Shown here: positions 1 through 6,540 of the stretch, one piece after another
Layout: every line of letters begins with the position of its first letter
How positions within the stretch are numbered: position 1 is the stretch's first letter
From: Candidatus Omnitrophota bacterium
GTDB taxonomy: Bacteria > Omnitrophota > Gorgyraeia > JAGLLT01
Direction: 5' to 3'
NCBI GenBank assembly: GCA_030630095.1
Contig: DAOVNW010000057.1
Location: 1-6,540, forward strand
Length of the DNA stretch: 6,540 nt
Made by a program: the position numbers and the translations under genes
Notes under the pieces: generated by a model
The model's input: only the letters and a program-made list of their open reading frames with translations
The model's database searches: none
What the model was told of the DNA's origin: nothing

Positions 1-966
1 AATCCCGATGAAGTTATTGATAAAATTAAAGGTATTGAGGATGTTGTAGCCGCTAGCCCTTTTATTGAGGGGCAGGCCTTATTTTTTCAGAATAAATATG
101 CCCAAGGGGTACTCTTGCGGGGAATTGATTCCCAGAGAGAACCCAAGGTTACCCGTCTAAAAGAATATATTATTTCCGGTGGATTACCCGATAGTAAACA
201 GGCAATTCTAATCGGCAGCGAACTGGCTAAGAACTTTGGTTTGGCCTTAGGGGAAGAAATCACGGTGGTCTCCCCGGCTAAAAAAGGAAAGAAACATCAG
301 TTTATAGTTTGTGGGATTTTTGCTTCAGGTATGTATGATTACGACGCGAATCTGGCCTATACCAGCATAAGTAATGCCCAGGAATTTTTTGATATGCCTT
401 CTACGGTTAGTGCCGTTGGAGTGAAAGTTACTAATTTGTTTAAAGCCGGTGAAGTTAAGCGGGAAATATTGAAAACTCTTGGATTGCGCTATTGGGTCAA
501 AACCTGGATGGAGGTAAATAGAAATCTTTTTTCTTCCTTAAAGCTTGAAAAAACTGTTATGTTTATTATTTTAGCTTTAATTATTTTGGTAGCTTGTTTT
601 AATATAATTAGCACTTTAATTATGATGGTAATGGAGAAAACCAAAGATATAGGCATTTTAATGTCATTGGGGGCTACCAGGAGAAGCATATCTTTGATTT
701 TTACATTAAGCGGGCTTATTATAAGTACGTTAGGAACAACGCTGGGTGCCGCCGCCGGATTTTTGATTTGTTATTTATTGAAAACTTATAAATTTATCAA
801 GCTTCCCGCGGATATATATTATGTGGATACATTACCGGTTCAAATCCAGTGGAGCGATTCATTTTTAATTGCCTTATGTGCTATAGCGATTTCATTTTTA
901 GCTACGCTTTATCCGGCCTACCAGGCGTCACGCTTAAATCCGGTGGAGGCCTTGCGCTATGAGTAA
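1..966 (+). CDS. lolC: Lipoprotein-releasing ABC transporter permease, LolC/LolE family (5'-truncated by window)
   Basis: This is the inner-membrane permease of the LolCDE complex, which lifts mature lipoproteins out of the inner membrane and passes them to the carrier LolA. The frame is open from base 1, giving 321 visible residues. Family members are about 400 residues, so the first membrane helix and the start of the periplasmic domain lie upstream. Visible residues 1 to about 180 are the periplasmic (MacB-like core) domain. The FtsX-type membrane domain follows, with hydrophobic helices near 185-210, 233-260 and 286-308. The cytoplasmic stretch after the first of these (MEKTKDIGILMSLGATRRSI) is the classic coupling segment of LolC/E proteins, and the C-terminal SRLNPVEALRYE ending is also typical. 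A TTG at 115 could be mistaken for a start but is internal. The stop overlaps the lolD start by 8 bases. LolC, LolE or a single hybrid subunit cannot be told apart from this fragment. Confidence 0.93.
   Translation, partial: NPDEVIDKIKGIEDVVAASPFIEGQALFFQNKYAQGVLLRGIDSQREPKVTRLKEYIISGGLPDSKQAILIGSELAKNFGLALGEEITVVSPAKKGKKHQFIVCGIFASGMYDYDANLAYTSISNAQEFFDMPSTVSAVGVKVTNLFKAGEVKREILKTLGLRYWVKTWMEVNRNLFSSLKLEKTVMFIILALIILVACFNIISTLIMMVMEKTKDIGILMSLGATRRSISLIFTLSGLIISTLGTTLGAAAGFLICYLLKTYKFIKLPADIYYVDTLPVQIQWSDSFLIALCAIAISFLATLYPAYQASRLNPVEALRYE
945..949 (+). promoter_or_regulatory. Ribosome binding site of lolD
   Basis: GGAGG lies 9 bases before the ATG at 959 and inside the last codons of the permease gene. 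Together with the 8-base overlap it supports ATG 959 as the start and suggests translational coupling of permease and ATPase. Confidence 0.7.
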
Positions 967-1645
967 AGTTATTTTAAGCGCTAAGAATGTTCATAAATTC
1001 TATCCCAGTGGAAATGATAAATTGGAGGTTTTAAAGGCTGTAGATATTGAAATTAAAGAGGGTGAGATATTATCACTCATAGGCCAGTCAGGGGCGGGGA
1101 AATCAACCTTGCTTCACATTTTAGGAGGCCTTGATACTCCTAATGAAGGCCGGGTATTTTTAAGAGAAGACGAGATATATAAATTAAGTGATTCCAGGCG
1201 GGCATTACTACGGAATAAGCATATTGGATTTATATTTCAGTTTTATCATTTATTGCCGGAATTTACAGCTTTGGAGAACGTTATGATGCCGGCCCTGATG
1301 TCGCGAGTAAGAAATTTTAGCACAAAAGATTTAATTGAAAGGGCGGGGAATTTAATTAATCAAGTAGGTTTATTATCAAGAAAACACCATAAGCCGTCTC
1401 AACTTTCAGGCGGAGAGCAACAAAGAATAGCTGTTGCCAGGGCACTGATAAATAAGCCGGAATTGGTACTATGTGATGAGCCGACAGGGAATTTAGATTC
1501 TGAGAATTCAAAGAAATTAATGAAGCTTTTAAAAGATTTGAATAAAAATAATAATCAAACTTTTATGATAGTTAGTCATGATGCGGCAGTAGCTGAAATA
1601 GGTGATAAAATTATAAAAATTGATGACGGCAAAATAGTGGATTAG
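959..1645 (+). CDS. lolD: Lipoprotein-releasing system ATP-binding protein LolD
   Basis: This cytoplasmic ATPase powers the LolC/E permease encoded just upstream. It has 228 residues, the normal length for LolD. All ABC motifs are present in order: Walker A GQSGAGKST (42-50, K48), Q-loop Q94, signature LSGGEQQR (149-156), Walker B ending in D173 with catalytic E174, D-loop NLD (178-180) and switch histidine H207. The segment FQFYHLLPEFTALENV (93-108) closely matches the LolD version of the Q-loop region and separates it from the related MacB and FtsE ATPases, though MacB-type ATPases are close relatives. The start overlaps the permease stop by 8 bases, so the two subunits are probably made in step. 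The TAG stop is embedded in the ilvE ribosome binding site. Confidence 0.95.
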   Translation: MSKVILSAKNVHKFYPSGNDKLEVLKAVDIEIKEGEILSLIGQSGAGKSTLLHILGGLDTPNEGRVFLREDEIYKLSDSRRALLRNKHIGFIFQFYHLLPEFTALENVMMPALMSRVRNFSTKDLIERAGNLINQVGLLSRKHHKPSQLSGGEQQRIAVARALINKPELVLCDEPTGNLDSENSKKLMKLLKDLNKNNNQTFMIVSHDAAVAEIGDKIIKIDDGKIVD

Positions 1646-1649
1646 GAGG
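1644..1649 (+). promoter_or_regulatory. Ribosome binding site of ilvE, overlapping the lolD stop
   Basis: A perfect AGGAGG starts inside the TAG stop of lolD and ends 9 bases before the ATG at 1659. It is one of the two strongest Shine-Dalgarno sequences in the window and fixes the ilvE start. Confidence 0.8.
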
Positions 1650-1658
1650 TTTTTAATA

Positions 1659-2537
1659 ATGGGACTTAAGATTTTTATGAATGGACAACTTGTAGATGAA
1701 GGCCAGGCTAAGGTTTCGGTTTTCGATCACGGCCTCTTATATGGTGATGGAGTTTTTGAAGGTATTCGGAGTTATAATTGTCTGGTATTCAGATTAGACG
1801 CTCATATTGACCGGCTTTATAAATCAGCTGAGGGGATCAGGCTTGAAATACCTATGGGTAAAGAAGAGATGAAGAAGAGAACGATTGAAACTTTAAAAGC
1901 CAACAATATTTCTGATGGCTATATTAGAACAATTATTACCAGAGGAAAAGGTGATTTGGGTATCAATCCTCTTAATTGCGGCAAGCCTTCAATAATTATC
2001 ATTGCCGATAAGATAAGTTTATACCCTGAGGAATTCTATGAAAAGGGCCTTACGATTATCACCGCTAAAACCAGGAGGAATTCCAGTTTTGCTTTGCCGC
2101 CGACTATAAAGTCATTAAATTACTTAAATAACATTTTGGCCAAAATTGAAGCTACAGACGCTGGTACGGAAGAAGCTCTTATGCTGAACGTTGAAGGGTA
2201 TGTTAGTGAGTGTACCGGAGATAACGTCTTTATGATTAAAAACGGTAAACTAATTACCCCGCTTATAGAATCAGGAGCCCTGGAAGGTATTACCCGAAGG
2301 GCCGTTATGGATATCGCCGAAAGTAAAGGTATTAAGGTTGAAGAAATTATGATGAGGCCGCAGGAGCTTCTCGAGGCGGACGAATTTTTCTTAACGGGTA
2401 CGGCTGCTGAAATTGTGCCGGTTATTGAGCTTGACGGTAAGAAAATAGGCCGGGGCGGAGTCGGCGAGATGACAAAAATTTTTATTGAGGATTTTAGGCG
2501 GCTAACTAAAACAGATGGAGAAAAATATGCTCTGTGA
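1659..2537 (+). CDS. ilvE: Branched-chain amino acid aminotransferase (PLP fold type IV)
   Basis: This cytoplasmic PLP enzyme interconverts leucine, isoleucine and valine with their 2-oxo acids using the glutamate/2-oxoglutarate pair, the last step of branched-chain amino acid synthesis. Its 292 residues match the roughly 290-310 of bacterial members. Visible features are the N-terminal GDGVFEGIRSY (29-39), phosphate-binding R52, the YIR motif at 88-90 that aligns with the BCAT substrate-binding Y-x-R, the Schiff-base lysine K151 in PPTIKSLNYLNN, the glutamate E184 of SECTGDNVF that contacts the pyridine nitrogen, and the phosphate loop TGTAAEI (246-252). The fold is shared with D-amino acid transaminase and aminodeoxychorismate lyase. 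The FEGIRSY and YIR motifs favour BCAT, but substrate range cannot be proven from sequence. It sits between the Lol genes and mcsA and overlaps the mcsA start, so it is probably co-expressed with genes of unrelated function. Confidence 0.9.
   Translation: MGLKIFMNGQLVDEGQAKVSVFDHGLLYGDGVFEGIRSYNCLVFRLDAHIDRLYKSAEGIRLEIPMGKEEMKKRTIETLKANNISDGYIRTIITRGKGDLGINPLNCGKPSIIIIADKISLYPEEFYEKGLTIITAKTRRNSSFALPPTIKSLNYLNNILAKIEATDAGTEEALMLNVEGYVSECTGDNVFMIKNGKLITPLIESGALEGITRRAVMDIAESKGIKVEEIMMRPQELLEADEFFLTGTAAEIVPVIELDGKKIGRGGVGEMTKIFIEDFRRLTKTDGEKYAL
2517..2520 (+). promoter_or_regulatory. Ribosome binding site deciding the mcsA start
   Basis: GGAG, 6 bases before the ATG at 2527 and inside the end of ilvE. 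The alternative in-frame ATG at 2515 has no comparable sequence at the right distance, so 2527 is preferred. Confidence 0.55.
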
Positions 2538-3042
2538 TATCTGTCACAAGAAGCAGGCAAGTATTCATGTAACTGAAATTATTAACGGAGAAGTGAAGGA
2601 GCTGCATATATGTGATACCTGCGCTCGCGCTAAAGGTATGATTAAAAGCAGCAAAAATTTTGGTTTAGCTGATTTTTTAGCGGGGTTAACTGATTTTGGA
2701 ATAGCTCCAAAAGATGCCGGGGAGTTGGAAGATTTTGATTTAAAATGCCCCGCTTGCGGGCTAAGCTTTGAGGACTTTAAGAGGATTGGCAGATTGGGCT
2801 GCGCGGAATGTTATGATGCTTTTGAAAAAGGGTTAGCTCCCCTTTTAAGAAAAATACACGGTTCAAACCGTCATGCCGGCAATATGCCTAAAGAAGCGAA
2901 TAAAGATAGTAAAACAGCTGAGGAAGCAGGTAGTATTGATGAGTTAGAAGAAAAATTAGAAGTTGCCATAAAAAATGAAGAATTTGAAGAGGCTGCCCGT
3001 TTGAGAGATATAATCAGAGGCAAAAAAAAGAAGAAGATTTGA
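2527..3042 (+). CDS. mcsA: McsA, zinc-finger activator of the McsB protein-arginine kinase (UvrB/UvrC-motif protein)
   Basis: McsA binds and activates McsB and helps deliver clients to ClpC. Counting from ATG 2527 it has 171 residues, near the usual family length. Four CXXC zinc-knuckle pairs are seen: C3/C6, C29/C32, C74/C77 and C92/C95. Between and after them are the family landmarks: IINGEVKELHICDTCA (18-33) and PLLRKIHGSNRHAGNMP (105-121). An acidic, helical UVR motif follows at about 137-165 (IDELEEKLEVAIKNEEFEEA and on), and the protein ends in a lysine-rich tail. ATG 2527 is chosen because GGAG precedes it and because McsA proteins commonly begin directly with a short M-x-C-x-x-C. An in-frame ATG at 2515 would add four residues. 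The gene overlaps ilvE by 11 bases and ends one base before mcsB. CtsR, which McsA modulates in Bacillus, is not encoded in the window. Confidence 0.9.
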   Translation: MLCDICHKKQASIHVTEIINGEVKELHICDTCARAKGMIKSSKNFGLADFLAGLTDFGIAPKDAGELEDFDLKCPACGLSFEDFKRIGRLGCAECYDAFEKGLAPLLRKIHGSNRHAGNMPKEANKDSKTAEEAGSIDELEEKLEVAIKNEEFEEAARLRDIIRGKKKKKI

Positions 3043-3043
3043 A

Positions 3044-4090
3044 ATGCGATTAAATGATTTATTAAATCAAACAAGTGAATGGCTTAAGGCTACGGGAACT
3101 GAATCTGAAATAGTAATGAGTTCGCGTGTTCGCTTTGCCAGAAACATTAAAGGCCTGGCGTTTTCGCATTGGGCGGACGAGAAACAAAAAAAAGAAATTT
3201 TAACTAAAACAAAACAAGCTCTTCTTAAAAACAAGTACCTTAATAATTCTCTTTTTTTGGTTATGGATGAGCTTAATGATTTAGATAAACAGTTTCTTGT
3301 TGAGCGCCATTTAATTAGTCGTGAATTAACCGCCGATGGCGGCTGTAAAGCGGTGGATGTTAGTGAAAAAGAGCTGTTCTCTATTATGATAAACGAGGAA
3401 GATCACCTGCGGCTTCAAGTTATGCGGTCCGGCCTTGAACTTAAAGAGTCATTGCGGCTATTAGATAAACTTGATAGTGAGCTTCGGCGTAATTTTGATT
3501 ATGCTTGTAATTCGAAATGGGGTTATCTGACTGCTTGTCCGACAAATGTTGGAACCGGTATGAGAGCGTCTGTTATGATTCACTTGCCGGCGCTGGTAAT
3601 GACTAAGCGCATTGGTAAAGTTTTAGAGAGTATTGGGAGAATAAATTTAGCTGTTCGAGGACTTTACGGTGAGGGAACTGAGGCCTCCGGGAATTTTTTC
3701 CAGATATCCAACCAGATAACCTTAGGCCATTCGGAGCAGGAGCTGGTCGACGATATTGATAGGGTTATAAAACAAGTTGTTGAGTATGAGAAGGGTGCCA
3801 GAGAGTTGCTTTTAAAAAATAGTAGGCATCAGCTTGAAGATGAAATATGGAGAGCTTACGGTATTTTAACTAATGCCAGAATTGTAAGCAGCCTGGAAGC
3901 TATAGGGCTTTTATCAGCGATTAGGTTGGGAGTTAATTTATCAATTATCAATAAAGTTGATATTAAAAGTATTAATGAATTGTTTATCACCACCCAACCG
4001 GCGCATTTGCAGAAAATTGAAGGCAAGGATCTCAATCCTCAGGAAAGAGATCTTAAAAGAGGCGATTTGTTAAGAGATAAACTAAAATAA
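3044..4090 (+). CDS. mcsB: McsB, protein-arginine kinase (ATP:guanido phosphotransferase family)
   Basis: McsB phosphorylates arginine side chains on proteins, marking them for ClpC-ClpP degradation. The 348 residues are close to the family norm. The phosphagen-kinase fold is clear: SSRVRFARN (26-34) with nucleotide-binding arginines, the NEEDHLR loop (117-123) carrying the catalytic glutamate, CPTNVGTG (165-172) with the reactive cysteine C165, RASVMIHLPAL (174-184), and RGLYGEGTEASGNFFQISNQ (205-224). Near the C-terminus RDLKRG (335-340) corresponds to the RDxxRA phospho-arginine docking motif that separates McsB from creatine and arginine kinases; the last position is Gly here rather than Ala. 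These positions indicate an active kinase rather than a degenerate homologue. The ATG comes one base after the mcsA stop and has only a weak purine-rich GAAGAAG (3030-3036) upstream, so translation probably depends on ribosomes finishing mcsA. Activator and kinase would then be made together. Confidence 0.95.
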   Translation: MRLNDLLNQTSEWLKATGTESEIVMSSRVRFARNIKGLAFSHWADEKQKKEILTKTKQALLKNKYLNNSLFLVMDELNDLDKQFLVERHLISRELTADGGCKAVDVSEKELFSIMINEEDHLRLQVMRSGLELKESLRLLDKLDSELRRNFDYACNSKWGYLTACPTNVGTGMRASVMIHLPALVMTKRIGKVLESIGRINLAVRGLYGEGTEASGNFFQISNQITLGHSEQELVDDIDRVIKQVVEYEKGARELLLKNSRHQLEDEIWRAYGILTNARIVSSLEAIGLLSAIRLGVNLSIINKVDIKSINELFITTQPAHLQKIEGKDLNPQERDLKRGDLLRDKLK

Positions 4091-4097
4091 TATATTT

Positions 4098-4104
4098 GGA
4101 GGGG
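4098..4104 (+). promoter_or_regulatory. Ribosome binding site of clpC
   Basis: GGAGGGG lies 4 bases (6 from the GGAGG core) before the ATG at 4109, in the 18-base gap after mcsB. It supports ATG 4109 over the in-frame ATG two codons later. As one of the strongest sites in the window it suggests clpC is translated well, independently of mcsB. Confidence 0.75.
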
Positions 4105-4108
4105 TGCT

Positions 4109-6540
4109 ATGGCAATGTTTGAAAGATTTACCGAGAGAGCCAGAAAGGTAATTCTTTTTGCTAAGGAAGAAGCTAGAAAATATAACCATGATTATGTGGG
4201 TACAGAGCACATACTTCTGGGGCTTTTAAAAGAAGGCAAAGGGGTCGCCGCCGCCGTTCTTAATAATTTGGGGCTGGGATTAGGTAAGATTACATTAGAA
4301 ATTGAAAAATTAGTGCGGCCGGGCCCGTCTACTAAAATTAATGGCGATGTTCCTTTTACCGCCAGGGCCAAAAAGGTTATAGAGATGGCCATGGATGAGG
4401 CTCGGAGTTTGGGCCATAATTATATAGGAACTGAACATCTTCTCCTGGGATTAATTGCTGAGGGAGAAGGGGTTGCTTCACAGGTTTTAATGAACTTAGG
4501 TTTAGATTTAGGGCGGGTACGCCAGGAAATTATGAATCTTTTGGGTTCAGCTACTCCGGGTTTTGGAGATTTCGGAGGCGGTTTCGTGGGTAAACCTCAA
4601 AGTAAATTTTCTAAAGGAAAAACGCGCCAGCCCTCAGTTGATAAAACTCCCGCTTTAGATGCCTTTGGCAGAGATTTAAGTAAATTAGCCAGAGAGAATA
4701 AATTAGATCCTGTTATCGGAAGAGAAAAGGAGATTAGCAGAGTTATTCAGATATTAAGTAGAAGAACGAAAAATAATCCTGTTCTCTTGGGTGAAGCCGG
4801 TGTTGGTAAAACAGCTATTGTTGAAGGTTTGGCTCAGAAAATAGTAAAGGGTGATATACCTGAAATTCTTAAAGATAAGAGGGTTATTATTCTTGATTTG
4901 GCTTTAATGGTCGCCGGCACTAAGTATAGGGGCCAGTTTGAAGAAAGAATAAAAGCCGTTTTAGATGAAATTAAGCGGACAGAAAACGTAATTATTTTTA
5001 TTGATGAATTGCATACTCTGGTAGGAGCGGGAGGAGCTGAAGGTGCTATAGACGCGTCTAATATTCTTAAGCCCGCCTTAGCCCGGGGAGAGATGCAATG
5101 TATCGGAGCAACAACATTAGATGAATACAGAAAAAACATTGAAAAGGACGCGGCTTTAGAGAGAAGGTTTCAGACTATTATGGTGGCACCTCCGAACATT
5201 AAAGAGGCCATAGAGATATTAAAAGGCCTTAGAGATAGATATGAGGCGCACCATAGAATTAAAATATCTGACGAAGCGATTGAAGCGGCTGTTAATCTTT
5301 CAGATAGATATATTAGTGCTCGTTTTCTACCGGATAAAGCTATTGATGTAATAGATGAAGCCGGCGCCAAAGCCAGGCTTTCCGTTATGACCGCGCCTTC
5401 CGATTTGAAACAGCTGGAAAAGAGTATAAAACAGTTGAATAAAGATAAAGAAGCCGCGGTTAATAATCAGGATTTTGAAAAAGCCGCTAAGTATAGAGAT
5501 GAAGAAAGAAAGGCTCGAGAGCAATTAGAAAAAGAACAACAGGAATGGCGCAAAAAAAACGCGGACAAAGAAGTTGAAATTACCGCGGATGACGTAGCTC
5601 AAATTGTTGCCGACTGGACGGGTATTCCTGTATCCCGCCTTGAAGAAAAAGAGACCGAACGTTTATTGCGTATGGAAGAAGAAATTCATAAGATAGTTAT
5701 AGGCCAGGATGAGGCGGTCTCGGCTATAGCTAACGCTGTCAGGCGCTCAAGGGCCGGTTTAAAGAATCCAAGAAGGCCTATTGGTTCTTTCATTTTCTTA
5801 GGCCCCACCGGTGTTGGAAAAACACTTTTAGCTAGAGCTCTGGCGGAATTTATGTTTGGTGATGAGGAGGCTTTGATTCAGCTTGATATGTCAGAATATA
5901 TGGAGAAATTTAATGTTTCTCGTCTTGTGGGAGCGCCTCCGGGATACGTTGGATATGAAGAAGGCGGACAACTTACAGAAAGAGTCAGAAGAAAACCCTA
6001 TTCCGTCGTTCTCTTGGATGAAATTGAAAAAGCCCACCCCGATATTTTTAATATGTTGCTTCAGGTATTAGAAGATGGCCGCCTTACGGATAGTTTTGGA
6101 AGGCAGGTTGATTTTAAAAACACAATAATGATCATGACTTCCAATATTGGAGCTGACTTAATTAAAAAAGGAGGCTCTTTGGGTTTCAAGGTTGAGAAAG
6201 AGAACTTAACTTATGACGATATGAAGAGTAAGCTTAATGAGGAAATAAAGAAAACGTTTAAGCCGGAATTTTTGAATAGAATTGATGACGTTATAGTTTT
6301 TCACGCTTTAAGCCGTAAAGATCTTGAAAAAATTGTTGATATTGAAATTAATGAAGTTAAAGAAAGATTAAGGGAGCAAGATGTTAATATAGAGTTAAGC
6401 AAAGAGGCTAAAGAGTTTTTAATTAAGAAAGGTTTTGATGTTGTTTTTGGAGCTAGGCCGCTAAAAAGAACTATCGCCAAATTTTTGGAAAATCCTTTGG
6501 CGCACTCCCTGCTTAAAGGGGAAATTAATAAAGCTGTACC
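4109..6540 (+). CDS. clpC: ClpC, ATP-dependent Clp protease ATP-binding subunit (Hsp100/AAA+; 3'-truncated by window)
   Basis: ClpC is a hexameric unfoldase that threads substrates into the ClpP protease. The frame runs without a stop to the window end, giving 810 complete codons; by comparison with Bacillus ClpC roughly 20 residues are missing. Domains in order: two Clp-N repeats (about 4-72 and 82-146), a Gly-rich linker (151-162), AAA+ domain 1 with Walker A GEAGVGKT (228-235, K234) and Walker B D299/E300, a coiled-coil middle domain with a UVR-like NQDFEKAAKYRD segment (about 432-485), and AAA+ domain 2 with Walker A GPTGVGKT (565-572, K571) and Walker B D637/E638. LGF at 691-693 is the ClpP-docking loop. 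The medium-length middle domain distinguishes ClpC from ClpB (longer) and ClpA (none). E33 and E109, in the two GTEH motifs, align with the phospho-arginine pocket glutamates of Bacillus ClpC. The neighbours mcsA and mcsB supply the tagging machinery. Confidence 0.96.
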   Translation, partial: MAMFERFTERARKVILFAKEEARKYNHDYVGTEHILLGLLKEGKGVAAAVLNNLGLGLGKITLEIEKLVRPGPSTKINGDVPFTARAKKVIEMAMDEARSLGHNYIGTEHLLLGLIAEGEGVASQVLMNLGLDLGRVRQEIMNLLGSATPGFGDFGGGFVGKPQSKFSKGKTRQPSVDKTPALDAFGRDLSKLARENKLDPVIGREKEISRVIQILSRRTKNNPVLLGEAGVGKTAIVEGLAQKIVKGDIPEILKDKRVIILDLALMVAGTKYRGQFEERIKAVLDEIKRTENVIIFIDELHTLVGAGGAEGAIDASNILKPALARGEMQCIGATTLDEYRKNIEKDAALERRFQTIMVAPPNIKEAIEILKGLRDRYEAHHRIKISDEAIEAAVNLSDRYISARFLPDKAIDVIDEAGAKARLSVMTAPSDLKQLEKSIKQLNKDKEAAVNNQDFEKAAKYRDEERKAREQLEKEQQEWRKKNADKEVEITADDVAQIVADWTGIPVSRLEEKETERLLRMEEEIHKIVIGQDEAVSAIANAVRRSRAGLKNPRRPIGSFIFLGPTGVGKTLLARALAEFMFGDEEALIQLDMSEYMEKFNVSRLVGAPPGYVGYEEGGQLTERVRRKPYSVVLLDEIEKAHPDIFNMLLQVLEDGRLTDSFGRQVDFKNTIMIMTSNIGADLIKKGGSLGFKVEKENLTYDDMKSKLNEEIKKTFKPEFLNRIDDVIVFHALSRKDLEKIVDIEINEVKERLREQDVNIELSKEAKEFLIKKGFDVVFGARPLKRTIAKFLENPLAHSLLKGEINKAV

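Larger units (their letters stand above)
1..6540 (+). other. Probable single transcription unit lolC-lolD-ilvE-mcsA-mcsB-clpC
   Basis: All six genes lie on one strand. The junctions are an 8-base overlap, a 13-base gap, an 11-base overlap (from the preferred mcsA start), a 1-base gap and an 18-base gap. None is long enough to hold a full promoter or a rho-independent terminator outside coding sequence. The promoter must lie upstream of base 1 or inside a gene, and transcription may continue past the window. This is inferred from spacing only. Confidence 0.65.

Noticed and set aside
495..501. GGTCAAA, one half of the CtsR operator heptad repeat
   Set aside because: It is a single copy inside the permease coding sequence with no second heptad at the required spacing, and it is far from mcsA.
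608..616. TTAGCACTT resembling the left arm of a CIRCE (HrcA) operator
   Set aside because: No matching GAGTGCTAA arm follows at about nine bases, and it encodes part of a conserved membrane helix of the permease.
115..966. TTG at 115 as the start of a 283-residue protein
   Set aside because: The same frame is open back to base 1 and the upstream residues continue the periplasmic domain of the permease, so the gene is truncated by the window edge rather than starting there.
2120..2560. 146-residue open frame on the minus strand opposite ilvE
   Set aside because: It lies wholly opposite the well-conserved ilvE 3' half and mcsA start, and its serine- and proline-rich translation is typical of antisense shadow frames with no recognisable domain.
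4084..4100. AT-rich TAATATATTT stretch before clpC as a possible -10 promoter element
   Set aside because: No convincing -35 element is seen at the right distance, and AT-rich runs are common in this sequence, so an internal clpC promoter cannot be supported.
4834..5524. Three minus-strand open frames (4834-5139, 5170-5370, 5327-5524)
   Set aside because: All lie opposite the AAA+ domain 1 and middle domain of clpC and show no recognisable domain, so they are shadows of the real gene.
5883..6071. 62-residue + strand open frame inside clpC
   Set aside because: It is an out-of-frame reading of the conserved second AAA+ domain; the clpC frame is continuous through it.

Overview
The window is a compact, single-strand gene run from a bacterium, AT-rich by eye, that uses the standard code (TAA, TAG and TGA all serve as stops). 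It contains six genes on the + strand, and the first and last run off the window edges. No gap between genes exceeds 18 bases. Two of the five junctions overlap and one is separated by a single base. I see no internal terminator or convincing internal promoter, so the whole stretch reads like part of one transcription unit.

Layout: (1) positions 1-966, the C-terminal four fifths of a LolC/LolE-type lipoprotein-releasing permease; (2) 959-1645, its ATPase LolD; (3) 1659-2537, a branched-chain amino acid aminotransferase (IlvE, PLP fold class IV); (4) 2527-3042, McsA, a zinc-finger activator; (5) 3044-4090, McsB, the protein-arginine kinase; (6) 4109 to the window end, ClpC, a Hsp100/AAA+ unfoldase missing only its extreme C-terminus.

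The genes form two functional modules with one metabolic gene between them. LolC/E and LolD extract lipoproteins from the inner membrane for delivery to an outer membrane, so the host should be diderm. McsA-McsB-ClpC is the phospho-arginine protein quality-control module best known from Firmicutes. McsA activates McsB, McsB marks proteins with phospho-arginine, and ClpC recognises the mark through its N-terminal domain and feeds the protein to ClpP. The residues known to matter in this pathway appear intact: the McsB kinase motifs and RDxxRx site, two pArg-pocket glutamates in ClpC, both Walker pairs, and an LGF ClpP-docking loop. The repressor gene ctsR, usual first gene of the Firmicute operon, is not in the window; ilvE occupies the position before mcsA.

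A Lol system combined with McsAB-ClpC fits a diderm lineage outside Proteobacteria, such as Omnitrophota or another PVC-related or candidate phylum. That assignment is an inference from gene content, not a sequence match. I do not see an undescribed system here. The interest lies in the unusual neighbourhood and the absent repressor.
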